A model generated the notes under the pieces. It was given only the letters and a program-made list of their open reading frames with translations. It ran no database searches and had not been told where the DNA came from. A DNA stretch of 64,000 nt. Origin: Rhizobium favelukesii. GTDB lineage: Bacteria > Pseudomonadota > Alphaproteobacteria > Rhizobiales > Rhizobiaceae. Positions within the stretch are counted from its first letter, which is position 1; each line of letters opens with the position of its first letter. Shown piece after piece: positions 1 through 8,390 of this stretch. Location of the stretch: NCBI RefSeq assembly GCF_000577275.2, contig NZ_HG916852.1, positions 809,001-873,000 of the forward strand, written 5' to 3'. The translations under genes and the position numbers were made by a program.

Positions 1-1364
1 TGGAAGACGACGGCCGGTGCTTCAATGACGTGCCGGTCCTGCTTGACCGCCGAGATCTTGATGACCGCCTTGCCGAGATTGCCGCGGAGCATCTTCAGGC
101 CGCCATTGGCCTGGAACGGCGCCTCGATGCTGGCGAGCACCTTGGGGTCGACGCTCTTTTCCGGCGCCGGTTCGCGCACGATCGTGCCGTCGTCGCCGAG
201 GCGGGGATCGATGGTGTAGGCCTGTAGGCCATGGCCGAAGACGGTGCGCACGTCGTCGTGCAGCATGCCGTGCTTGAGCAGTTCCTTGATGAGGAAGCCC
301 ATGCCGCCGGCCGCGTGGAAGTGGTTCACATCAGCAAGGCCGTTCGGATAGACCCGCGCCAGCAGCGGTACCACTTCGGAAAGCTCCGCGATATCCTGCC
401 AGGTCAGCTGGATGCCCGCTGCGCGCGCCATGGCGACAAGATGCAGCGTGTGGTTCGTAGAGCCACCGGTGGCATGAAGGCCGACCACGCCGTTGACGAT
501 CGAGCGTTCGTCGATCATCTCGCCAGCTGGTGTGAATTCGTTGCCCTGTGCGGTGATCGCCAGCGCCCGCTTGGCCGCCTCGCGCGTAAAGGCTTCGCGC
601 AGCGGCGTGCCCGGATTGATGAAGGAGGAGCCGGGCATATGGAAGCCCATGATCTCCATCAGCATCTGGTTCGAATTGGCAGTGCCGTAGAACGTGCAGG
701 TGCCTGGGCCGTGGTACGACTTCGATTCCGCCTGCAGCAGTTCGGCGCGTCCGACCTTGCCTTCGGCATAGAGCTGTCGCACGCGCGACTTCTCGTCGTT
801 CGGAAGCCCGGTCGTCATCGGGCCGGCAGGCACGAAGACGGCCGGCAGATGGCCGAAGGAGAGGGCCGCAATGACGAGACCCGGTACGATCTTGTCGCAG
901 ACCCCGAGGAAGAGCGCAGCATCGAACATATTATGGGAGAGGCCGACGCCGGCAGCCATGGCGATCAGGTCGCGGGAAAACAGCGAGAGCTCCATGCCCG
1001 GCTGTCCCTGGGTGACGCCGTCGCACATGGCAGGAACACCGCCGGCCACCTGCGCGATGCCGCCGGCTTCCGCCGCTGCCTTGCGAATGATCGCCGGATA
1101 GTGCTCGAACGGCTGGTGCGCGGAGAGCATATCATTGTAGGAGGTGATGATACCGAGATTGGGTACGCGGTCGCCCGCTAGTGCGTCCTTCTCGGCGGGG
1201 GAACAGACCGCGAAGCCGTGTGCGAGATTGGCGCAACCAAGGATCGAGCGGCTTACGCCCTTGGATGTCGCGTTGCGCAGGCGCTCCAGATAGAGTCCGC
1301 GCGTCGGTTTCGATCGTTCGACAATGCGGGCGGTGATCGCAGAAATGCGTGCATTAGCGGACAT
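1..1364 (-). CDS. edd: 6-phosphogluconate dehydratase, 3' end beyond window
   Basis: Entner-Doudoroff dehydratase converting 6-phosphogluconate to 2-keto-3-deoxy-6-phosphogluconate in the cytoplasm. The reverse strand starts [18 protein letters not shown] and continues with the family's [11 protein letters not shown] and [11 protein letters not shown] segments. About 454 of roughly 605 expected residues are present; the C-terminus lies outside the window. The ATG at 1364 follows a GGAGG-like stretch about 8 nt upstream. It is the last gene of a zwf-pgl-edd cluster, 59 nt after pgl, so co-transcription is likely. IlvD is the nearest paralogous family, but the operon context and N-terminus favour Edd. 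Confidence 0.93.
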   Translation of the reverse strand, partial: MSANARISAITARIVERSKPTRGLYLERLRNATSKGVSRSILGCANLAHGFAVCSPAEKDALAGDRVPNLGIITSYNDMLSAHQPFEHYPAIIRKAAAEAGGIAQVAGGVPAMCDGVTQGQPGMELSLFSRDLIAMAAGVGLSHNMFDAALFLGVCDKIVPGLVIAALSFGHLPAVFVPAGPMTTGLPNDEKSRVRQLYAEGKVGRAELLQAESKSYHGPGTCTFYGTANSNQMLMEIMGFHMPGSSFINPGTPLREAFTREAAKRALAITAQGNEFTPAGEMIDERSIVNGVVGLHATGGSTNHTLHLVAMARAAGIQLTWQDIAELSEVVPLLARVYPNGLADVNHFHAAGGMGFLIKELLKHGMLHDDVRTVFGHGLQAYTIDPRLGDDGTIVREPAPEKSVDPKVLASIEAPFQANGGLKMLRGNLGKAVIKISAVKQDRHVIEAPAVVF

Positions 1365-1423
1365 GGGAGGTATCCTGCCTTGGTTGCTCTTCAATGTTCG
1401 TTCGCGGCTTGCTGCCCGAAGGC

Positions 1424-2122
1424 CTATGGAGCCCAGTAGACTTCGACCGAGCTCGTTGCTCGCCGCAGAATGGCGCGGATCGGCATGTCTGCCTCTTCGC
1501 CGGCGCCCTCGGCCTTCGTCAGGACGCCGTTCTTGCTCTCGCCTTCGATATGAAGCACGAGCAGCCTTGCATCCTGAAGGCTGGAGAAGGTGAAGGTGAG
1601 CCGCGGCTCGCCCGCGCCGTCCGCCTCCATGGTAATGATACCACGCGGCGTCGTAGCGTCGAGTGCGACGTTCAGATTGCTGCCACCCGGGAAGAACGAG
1701 GCCGTGTGGCCGTCACCCCCCATCCCGAGGATCGCAACGTCAAAGGGATTGCTGATCGAAGCGGTCGCCACCGTCGCAAGCTTCGCCGCGTCCTCGACCG
1801 ACGCGGCCGCCTGATAGAGCGGCAGGAAGCGCGCGGCCTTCGCCTTGTTCTGCAGCAGGTTTTCGACCACCAGCAGATGGTTCGAGCGCGGATTGTCCGC
1901 AGGCACGAAACGTTCGTCGACCAACGTGATGGTCACTTTGGTCCAGTCGAGATCACGCGCCGAAAGCTCCTGGAAGAAGAGCTTCGGCGTCGAGCCACCG
2001 GAAACGGCAAACGTCGCCGCCCCGCGTGCGTCGATGGCCGCGGAAAGCGACGCAGCGACTTTGTCTGCTAGGTTGCGAGCCAGTTCTGCGCCGTTGGCAA
2101 AAGCATGCATCGTCGCTGCCAT
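1424..2122 (-). CDS. pgl: 6-phosphogluconolactonase
   Basis: Hydrolyses 6-phosphogluconolactone, the product of the adjacent zwf enzyme. It has 232 residues, usual for the DevB/Pgl family. Visible motifs are SGGSTPK near residue 41, VDERFVP near 68 and the [14 protein letters not shown] loop near 132-145, which carries the conserved glycines and histidine of the active site. Only 11 nt separate it from the zwf stop, so it is in the same transcript. Confidence 0.95.
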   Translation of the reverse strand: MAATMHAFANGAELARNLADKVAASLSAAIDARGAATFAVSGGSTPKLFFQELSARDLDWTKVTITLVDERFVPADNPRSNHLLVVENLLQNKAKAARFLPLYQAAASVEDAAKLATVATASISNPFDVAILGMGGDGHTASFFPGGSNLNVALDATTPRGIITMEADGAGEPRLTFTFSSLQDARLLVLHIEGESKNGVLTKAEGAGEEADMPIRAILRRATSSVEVYWAP

Positions 2123-2133
2123 CGTCTTTGATC

Positions 2134-3609
2134 CTACAGGTTGTCGTGCCAGGTGCGGCCGTCACGCTCGATGAGCGCGATCGATTGGCTGGGCCCCCAG
2201 GTGCCGGCGGTATAGCCCTGAACCTTCTGCCCGGTCGTTTCCCAACCCTTGAGGATCGGGTCCACCCACTGCCATGCGGCCTCCACTTCGTCGCGGCGCA
2301 TGAACAGCGTCTGGTTGGAACGGATGACGTCCATCAGCAAGCGCTCATAGGCATCCGGGTTCCGCACCGAGAAGGACTCGGCAAAGCTCATGTCGAGCGA
2401 GACGTTGCGAAGACGCATGCCGCCCGGACCTGGATCCTTGATCATCAGTGACTGCTTGACGCCTTCGTCCGGCTGCAGGCGAATGATGAGCTGGTTCTGG
2501 TTGATACGGCCGGCGGATTGGTCGAAGACCGAGTGCGGGATCGGCTTGAAGGTGATGACGATCTCCGACATGCGACCGGCAAGACGCTTGCCGGTGCGGA
2601 TGTAGAAGGGAACGCCGGCCCAGCGCCAGTTGCCGATCTCGGCCTTGATGGCAACGAAAGTTTCGGTGTTCGAAACGCCGCCTTCGAGCTCTTCCAGGTA
2701 GCCCTTGACTGGACCACTGCCGGAAGCGCCCGCGCGATACTGGCCGCGAACGGTGCTGGTCTCGACGTTCGATGCGTTGATCGGCTTCAATGCGCGCAAC
2801 ACCTTCAGCTTCTCGTCGCGGACGGCTTCGGAGTCCATCGAGGAAGGAACTTCCATCGCGACGAGGCAGACGAGTTGCATGATGTGGTTCTGCACCATGT
2901 CGCGCAGTGCGCCTGCTGTGTCGTAGTAGCCAGCGCGTCCCTCGAGGCCGACGGACTCCGCAACCGTGATCTGCACGTGGTCGATATGGTTGGCGTTCCA
3001 CAGCGGCTCGTAGAGCGCGTTGGCAAAGCGCAGCGCCATCAGGTTCTGCACCGTTTCCTTGCCGAGGTAGTGGTCGATACGGAAGATCTGTTCTTCCTTG
3101 AACACCTTGCCGATGGTGTCGTTCAGCTGCAGGGCGGAAGCGAGATCGCGGCCGATCGGCTTCTCGACAACGATGCGCGCCGACTTGGTGATCAGCTTGT
3201 GGTCATGGATCTTCTGCGAGATGTCGCCGAAGATGCCCGGCGCGACAGCGAGGTAGAAGGCGCGCACGCGATCCTTGCCCTCATCCAGAAGCTTCTTCAG
3301 TTGATCCCAGCCGGCGTCCGAACGCGCATCGACAGGCACATAGTACAGGCGCTGCAGGAATTTCGCGACCTCGGCCTCGTCGTATTCACCCTTCTTGAGA
3401 TGCTCCTTCAGGGCGTCCTGGGCGAACTTGCGGTATTCCTCGTTCGTAAGCGGGCTGCGCGAAGCGCCGATGATACGGGTTGGCTCGGAGAATTGCCCCT
3501 CGATCTGGCGATGGTAAAGGGCCGGCAGCAACTTGCGTTCTGCAAGGTCGCCGCTGCCGCCGAAAACGACATAATCAAAGGGTTCAACGGGGATGATTTG
3601 GCTGCTCAT
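2134..3609 (-). CDS. zwf: glucose-6-phosphate 1-dehydrogenase
   Basis: NADP-dependent oxidation of glucose-6-phosphate, the first step of the Entner-Doudoroff and oxidative pentose phosphate routes. The 491-residue protein has the N-terminal nucleotide-binding motif FGGSGDLAERKLLPAL (near 17-32) and the substrate signature RIDHYLGKE (near 180) with the catalytic histidine. I start at MSSQIIP (3609); an in-frame ATG 15 nt upstream (MRDILMSSQ) is an alternative. It is the first gene of zwf-pgl-edd. The leader between 3610 and 3742 is the likely operon promoter region. Confidence 0.95.
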   Translation of the reverse strand: MSSQIIPVEPFDYVVFGGSGDLAERKLLPALYHRQIEGQFSEPTRIIGASRSPLTNEEYRKFAQDALKEHLKKGEYDEAEVAKFLQRLYYVPVDARSDAGWDQLKKLLDEGKDRVRAFYLAVAPGIFGDISQKIHDHKLITKSARIVVEKPIGRDLASALQLNDTIGKVFKEEQIFRIDHYLGKETVQNLMALRFANALYEPLWNANHIDHVQITVAESVGLEGRAGYYDTAGALRDMVQNHIMQLVCLVAMEVPSSMDSEAVRDEKLKVLRALKPINASNVETSTVRGQYRAGASGSGPVKGYLEELEGGVSNTETFVAIKAEIGNWRWAGVPFYIRTGKRLAGRMSEIVITFKPIPHSVFDQSAGRINQNQLIIRLQPDEGVKQSLMIKDPGPGGMRLRNVSLDMSFAESFSVRNPDAYERLLMDVIRSNQTLFMRRDEVEAAWQWVDPILKGWETTGQKVQGYTAGTWGPSQSIALIERDGRTWHDNL

Positions 3610-3742
3610 GAGGATGTCTCTCAATCAGACGGGTTATTGGCTCTTTAATCTAATCGATTTAAAAAAGCCAGTGTGCGACGCAATGAATCTCTCGGAAAGA
3701 GGTTTTAGTTCGAATTGCCGCGCGATGAAATCCGCAATCTGA

Positions 3743-5041
3743 CTAAAACTTGTCGCGCAGCGCAAACCACGAGAGCGCCAGGAAAAGCAGCGGAGCACGC
3801 ATGGCCGCACCTCCCGGAAATGCCGGAATATCCAGCGACTTGAAGAGCTCTAAATCCGCCGATCGTCCAAGCAGCGCTTCAGCATAGAGCTTTCCGCAAT
3901 AATTGGACAGCATCACGCCATGCCCGGAATAGCCGCCGATGGACGTCACTCCAGGCATGACCTCGCGCACGAAGGGCTGCCGCGGCATAGTGATGCCGAC
4001 CGAGCCCCCCCAGGCGTGCGTGATCTCGATATCCCGCAGTGCGGGGTAGATCTCCGCAATCTGTCGGCGGATGTGCTGCGTCATGTCGCGCGGGTTGTCG
4101 GCCGTATAGGCTTCCCGGCCGCCGAAGAGCAGCCGCCCGTCCTTGGACTTGCGGAAGTAGCGCACGACGAAGCGTGAGTCGGCCACGGCTTCGCCACCCG
4201 ACAGCACCTCCCGATAGCGGTCGAGCGGAGCGGTGGCGCCGATGAAGGAGCGAATGGGCATCACGTGGCTTGCCGTCACCGGCTCGAGATTGCCGATGTA
4301 GCCGTCGCAGGCGATCAGCGCCCTGTCGGCGGTGATCGTGCCTCTCGGCGTCTCGATCACCACCTTGCCGCTGCTCTGACGAATCGCTGTCGCCGTCGTC
4401 ATCTCGAAAACGTGCGCGCCGGCATTGGCCGCAACGCGGGCAAGGCCGATCAGCAGTTTCAGTGGGTGGATATGGCCCGTGCCGGTGTCGCGAACGCCGC
4501 AATAGTAGCGCGTCGAGCCAAGCCGTTCCTGGGTTTCGGCTTTGTCCATGAAGCGCACATGCGGGTAGTTATAGCGCATAGCCGCGATCTCGGCATTTTC
4601 GTAGTAGTCCGGCTTGTAGCTTTCCTTGTGCGCCACGTTCATCTGCCCCGGCATGTAGTCCATGTCGATCTGATGGTCGGTGGCAAAATCCATGAGATGT
4701 TGTTTGGCGGCTTCGGCGAGATCGAACAGCGCGCGCGAACGCTCGTAGCCGATCTTTTCCTCAAGCTCTTCCGGCCACCAGCGCTGTCCGGTGCCGAGCT
4801 GGCCGCCATTGCGCCCGGAAGCGCCGTCGCCAAACCGGCACGCCTCGATGAGAACCACCGAGACGCCAGACTTGGCGAGGTTGTAGGCCGCCTGCAGCCC
4901 GGTATAGCCGCCGCCGATGATGGCGACGTCACAGCTCTTCGAGCCGTCCATTTCGGGGTAAGTCGGCCGCTCGCCGATCGTTGTTTGATACCACGAAATG
5001 CCGGGCGCAATGGGGCTCTGCCATCTCTCTTGCGATGTCAC
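3743..5041 (-). CDS. FAD-dependent oxidoreductase, PuuB / gamma-glutamylputrescine oxidase-like
   Basis: A 432-residue DAO-family flavoprotein. The dinucleotide-binding GGGYTGLQAAYNLAKSG lies near residue 42, the family segment GASGRNGGQLGTGQRW near 73-88, and the C-terminal FAD contact GGYSGHGVMLSNYCGK near 367-382. The next gene upstream in the same direction encodes a glutamine-synthetase-like protein only 13 nt away. This arrangement matches the Puu pathway, where PuuA glutamylates putrescine and PuuB oxidises the product. That role is inferred from family and context; the exact amine is not visible. The C-terminus ends in a hydrophobic stretch (LLFLALSWFALRDKF). Confidence 0.85.
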   Translation of the reverse strand: MTSQERWQSPIAPGISWYQTTIGERPTYPEMDGSKSCDVAIIGGGYTGLQAAYNLAKSGVSVVLIEACRFGDGASGRNGGQLGTGQRWWPEELEEKIGYERSRALFDLAEAAKQHLMDFATDHQIDMDYMPGQMNVAHKESYKPDYYENAEIAAMRYNYPHVRFMDKAETQERLGSTRYYCGVRDTGTGHIHPLKLLIGLARVAANAGAHVFEMTTATAIRQSSGKVVIETPRGTITADRALIACDGYIGNLEPVTASHVMPIRSFIGATAPLDRYREVLSGGEAVADSRFVVRYFRKSKDGRLLFGGREAYTADNPRDMTQHIRRQIAEIYPALRDIEITHAWGGSVGITMPRQPFVREVMPGVTSIGGYSGHGVMLSNYCGKLYAEALLGRSADLELFKSLDIPAFPGGAAMRAPLLFLALSWFALRDKF

Positions 5042-5054
5042 GACGGAGCCCTCC

Positions 5055-6491
5055 TTACACGTTCAGCAGAAGGAATTCGCGCTCCCAGGGACTGATCACC
5101 TGCATGAAGGTCTCGAACTCTCCGCGCTTCACGCCGGCATAGATGCCGAGGAACTCCTTGCCGAACACTTCCTCGAAAGCTTCCTCGTCTTCCATCAGCG
5201 CGACCGCTTCCAGAAGACCGCGCGGCAGATCGATCGAGCCTTCGTTCGCCGTATCTTCCGTCGGCGCGGTTGGCTCGATGCCCTTCATGATGCCGAGCAG
5301 GCCCGAGGCGAGCGACGCGGCGAGCGCGAGATAAGGATTTGCGTCCGAACTCGGCAGGCGGTTTTCGACACGCCTTGCCTGCGGATCAGATACCGGCACG
5401 CGGAAAGCCGTCGTCCGGTTGTCGTAGCCCCAGGCATTGTTGACGGGCGCGGACATATCGGGCGTCAGCCGGCGATAGGAGTTCACGTAAGGTGCCAGCA
5501 TCACCATGGAACTCGGCACGTATTTCTGCAGGCCGCCGATGAAGTGGAAAAATTCGCGCGACGCAGAACCGTCGGGGTTGGAGAAGATGTTCTTGCCGGT
5601 TTCCTGGTTCACGACCGATTGGTGGATGTGCATGGCCGAACCGGGCTGCCCCTGCATCGGCTTGGCCATGAAGGTCGCGTAGATGCCGTGCTTCATCGCG
5701 GCTTCGCGGATCGTGCGCTTGAACAGGAAGACCTGGTCGGCAAGCTCTATAGGGTTGCCGTGGCGCAGATTGATTTCCATCTGCGCCGGTCCTTCCTCGT
5801 GGATCAGCGTATCGATCTCGAGGCCCTGCTTTTCCGAGAAGTGGTAGATGTCGTCGATCAGTTCGTCGAACTCGTTGATGCCGGCGATCGAATAGCCCTG
5901 ACCGCCGAGGATCGCGCGGCCGGAGCGGCCCTTCGGCGGATGCAGCGGATAGTCCGGGTCGTCGTTCTTGGCAACGAGATAAAACTCGATCTCAGGCGCG
6001 ACGATCGGCTTCCAGCCGCGGTCGCCATAGAGCTTCAGTACGCGCTTAAGAACGTTGCGAGGCGTGTAGGGAACCTCTTTACCATCCGAACTAACGATGT
6101 CGCAGATCACCTGCGCCGTCGGATCGGTTTCCCACGGAACCACTGAAAGCGTCGAGAGATCCGGAACCAGCTTCAGGTCGCTGTCGCGCGGCTCGTAGCG
6201 GAAGCTTTCCGTCTCATCCGGATACTCGCCGGAGATGGTGTGACGGTAGATCGCCGAGGGCAGGGCAAGCGAGGTGTTCGAGGTGAATTTGGAGCTCGGC
6301 ATCATCTTGCCGCGCGGTACGCCGGCAAGGTCCGGGGTGATGCATTCGATGTCTTCGATGCCGCGTGCCCGCAAGAACTGCGCTGCTTCCTTCCAGTTTG
6401 TCACGCCACGCAGGTGTCCGGGGTCCGAGGGGGTCTTCTTCGAGGCAGGTACGTTTCTGGCAGGCTTCAGCGTCGTCTTTTTTGGGGACAT
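5055..6491 (-). CDS. glutamine synthetase family protein, PuuA-like
   Basis: A glutamine synthetase-fold ligase of 478 residues. The family's catalytic segments are recognisable: EIEFYLVAKND in the middle, the glutamate/ammonia-binding HIHQSVV, and the ATP-binding segment NNAWGYDNRTTAFRVP. Length and lineage fit the GlnT/PuuA branch rather than housekeeping GlnA, and the downstream PuuB-like oxidase supports gamma-glutamylation of a polyamine or amine. I chose MSPKKTTLK at 6491. A longer reading from 6605 has low-complexity N-terminal sequence and runs into the divergent promoter. The divergent flavoprotein gene begins about 125 nt away. Confidence 0.88.
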   Translation of the reverse strand: MSPKKTTLKPARNVPASKKTPSDPGHLRGVTNWKEAAQFLRARGIEDIECITPDLAGVPRGKMMPSSKFTSNTSLALPSAIYRHTISGEYPDETESFRYEPRDSDLKLVPDLSTLSVVPWETDPTAQVICDIVSSDGKEVPYTPRNVLKRVLKLYGDRGWKPIVAPEIEFYLVAKNDDPDYPLHPPKGRSGRAILGGQGYSIAGINEFDELIDDIYHFSEKQGLEIDTLIHEEGPAQMEINLRHGNPIELADQVFLFKRTIREAAMKHGIYATFMAKPMQGQPGSAMHIHQSVVNQETGKNIFSNPDGSASREFFHFIGGLQKYVPSSMVMLAPYVNSYRRLTPDMSAPVNNAWGYDNRTTAFRVPVSDPQARRVENRLPSSDANPYLALAASLASGLLGIMKGIEPTAPTEDTANEGSIDLPRGLLEAVALMEDEEAFEEVFGKEFLGIYAGVKRGEFETFMQVISPWEREFLLLNV

Positions 6492-6616
6492 GACACACCG
6501 GTTTGTGTTGATCGTGAAGGCATCATAGCTGGAGTTTGGCAATTGGCGAGGGGGAGGGCACGTTGACTTTCGCCTCTTGATCGAAAAGAAGACGGCTTTC
6601 GACAAGGGAAGTGGTT

Positions 6617-7798
6617 TTGCAGCGAAACAGCGATGTGATCGTCATCGGCGCAGGCGCCGCCGGCATGATGTGCGCCATTGGCGCCGCCCAGCGCGGCCGC
6701 ACGGTCATTGTTCTGGACCATGCGAAATCGCCGGGCGAAAAGATCCGCATCTCCGGCGGCGGCCGCTGCAACTTCACCAACATAAACACCGGTCCGAAGA
6801 GCTTCCTCTCCGCCAACCCGCATTTCTGCAAATCGGCCCTGGCGCGGTTTACGCCGTCGGATCTCATCGCCATGGTCGATCGCCACCGGATCGCGTGGCA
6901 CGAGAAGACGCTTGGTCAATTGTTCTGCGACGACAGCGCCAAGGACATCATCCGCATGCTGCTCGACGAGATGCAAGCCGCAGGCGCCGCCCTGCATCTG
7001 CGCACGGAGATCGGCGACGTTGAGAAAAGCGGCGAAGGCTTCCGCATCTCGACGTCGGAGGGCGCTTACGAATGCCGCTCGCTGGTCATGGCAACCGGCG
7101 GCAAGTCGATTCCGAAGATGGGAGCGACCGGCTTTGCCTATCGCGTCGCCGAGCAGTTCGGCCTGCCCATGGTGGAGACGCGGCCCGGCCTCGTACCGCT
7201 CACACTGGATCAGGCCACGCTCGAAAGCCTTTCCGAACTGTCGGGCATTTCGGCGCCTGCCGAAATCCGCCACGGCAAGACCGCATTCCGCGAAGCCCTG
7301 CTTTTCACGCACCGCGGTCTCAGCGGCCCGGCGATCCTCCAGATCTCCTCCTATTGGCGTGAGGGCGATGACATTGCCGTCGATATCGAGCCTGATGTCG
7401 ATCTGTTGGAACACCTGAAGGCCGCGAAAAAGGCGAATGGCAGGCAATCCGCGCAGACCGCACTGGCCGAGATTCTGCCGAAGCGGCTGGCGCAATACCT
7501 GACCGAGCGGGAAGGCATCGCGGGTCACATGGCCGATCTTTCCGACAAGGTTTTGCTGCGCCTGGTCGACGCCGTGCAGAACTGGAGGATCAAGCCGTCG
7601 GGCTCGGAGGGTTATCGGACCGCCGAAGTGACGCTCGGCGGCGTCGATACGGCCGCACTCGATTCCCGGACCATGGCGGCGAAGGGCGTCCCGGGTCTCT
7701 ATTTCATCGGCGAATGCGTCGATGTGACCGGCTGGCTCGGCGGCTATAATTTCCAGTGGGCGTGGGCTTCCGGCTTCGTTGCCGGTGAATCTTTGTAG
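6617..7798 (+). CDS. NAD(P)/FAD-dependent oxidoreductase, BaiN/HI0933 family
   Basis: About 393 residues with an N-terminal Rossmann motif VIGAGAAGMMCAIGAAQRG, the family signature ISGGGRCNFTN near residue 50, and the C-terminal GECVDVTGWLGGYNFQWAWASG. Members are flavoproteins of poorly defined substrate (BaiN acts on bile-acid intermediates, but that role is not implied here). The start is ambiguous. An AAGGGAAG ribosome-binding site at 6604-6611 is too close to the GTG at 6611 but sits about 5-7 nt before the TTG at 6617, so I prefer the TTG. The gene appears monocistronic. Confidence 0.88.
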   Translation: MQRNSDVIVIGAGAAGMMCAIGAAQRGRTVIVLDHAKSPGEKIRISGGGRCNFTNINTGPKSFLSANPHFCKSALARFTPSDLIAMVDRHRIAWHEKTLGQLFCDDSAKDIIRMLLDEMQAAGAALHLRTEIGDVEKSGEGFRISTSEGAYECRSLVMATGGKSIPKMGATGFAYRVAEQFGLPMVETRPGLVPLTLDQATLESLSELSGISAPAEIRHGKTAFREALLFTHRGLSGPAILQISSYWREGDDIAVDIEPDVDLLEHLKAAKKANGRQSAQTALAEILPKRLAQYLTEREGIAGHMADLSDKVLLRLVDAVQNWRIKPSGSEGYRTAEVTLGGVDTAALDSRTMAAKGVPGLYFIGECVDVTGWLGGYNFQWAWASGFVAGESL

Positions 7799-7947
7799 GC
7801 ACGAAACAACCCGCTCGATTCAAGAGTTCTTAAGGAGGGTGCGCCATCCTGCCTCAATGATGGATGGAAAAGCACTTACTAAATAGAGCTTTACCAACAA
7901 GTCGTTTTGTTGGATTGTTATGCCAGAGATGAAGTGAGGTTCTGCAG

Positions 7948-8091
7948 ATGAACAAGAACACTCGACGCGCCCGCGCCATTGCAATCGCTCAAGCCAAGCC
8001 CGACAACAAGCTCGTCGCCGTACGCTATTTCGCCATCTCTGCCAGTGCACTGGCCGCCGTCGTCGCTCTCCTCCTCGCACGTTGGTTCTGA
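7948..8091 (+). CDS. small single-pass membrane protein (47 aa), unknown
   Basis: Small ORF reading MNKNTRRARAIAIAQAKPDN, then a hydrophobic segment (YFAISASALAAVVALLLARWF) at the C-terminus. It is supported by a GTGAGGT ribosome-binding site at 7934-7940, 7 nt before the ATG. The basic N-terminus followed by a terminal transmembrane helix suggests a small inner-membrane peptide. No family is recognised. It stands alone between the flavoprotein and the chemotaxis gene. Confidence 0.6.
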   Translation: MNKNTRRARAIAIAQAKPDNKLVAVRYFAISASALAAVVALLLARWF

Positions 8092-8275
8092 CATTCGCGA
8101 TCCATAGGTCAGTATGAGGCGCATTTGCACGCTGGCCATCTCGCGGATAAATCGATTTGAACGCGGCTGTCCGTCTTTTTCGCTTATCCGAAAATTAAGA
8201 CATCCTCTGCAAAACTCACTCGATGATTTTTGGGCGCTTCCGCGTTGGCGTGAGGCGAGCTGGCAATGACTGCCG

Positions 8276-8361
8276 CCCGGACCTCCGTGTCCGGGATTCC
8301 AATAGTTCCAATCAAGCAGCTCGATGCACTCGGTCGACGCCCCGCCAGGCGGCCGGCGGGG
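8276..8361 (+). promoter_or_regulatory. two perfect hairpins in the leader of the first mcp gene
   Basis: Within the roughly 300-nt gene-free leader 8092-8390 there are two perfect inverted repeats. The first is CCCGGAC (8276-8282) with GTCCGGG (8289-8295) and a 6-nt loop. The second is CCCCGCC (8340-8346) with GGCGGGG (8355-8361) and an 8-nt loop. Neither is followed by a T-run, so they are not intrinsic terminators. They lie 30-115 nt before the mcp start and may structure the 5' UTR. Nothing else is recognised in this gap. Confidence 0.45.
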
Positions 8362-8390
8362 GGAGTGGTGTATGGAAGGCCGGAACCGCC

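Noticed and set aside
3652..3659. AATCGATT palindrome upstream of zwf as a regulator (HexR-like) site
   Set aside because: Too short and unlike the known HexR consensus; common by chance in AT-rich leaders.
2518..6146. frames of 276-382 codons on the plus strand opposite zwf, the FAD oxidase and the glutamine synthetase
   Set aside because: Complementary-strand shadows of well-supported enzymes.
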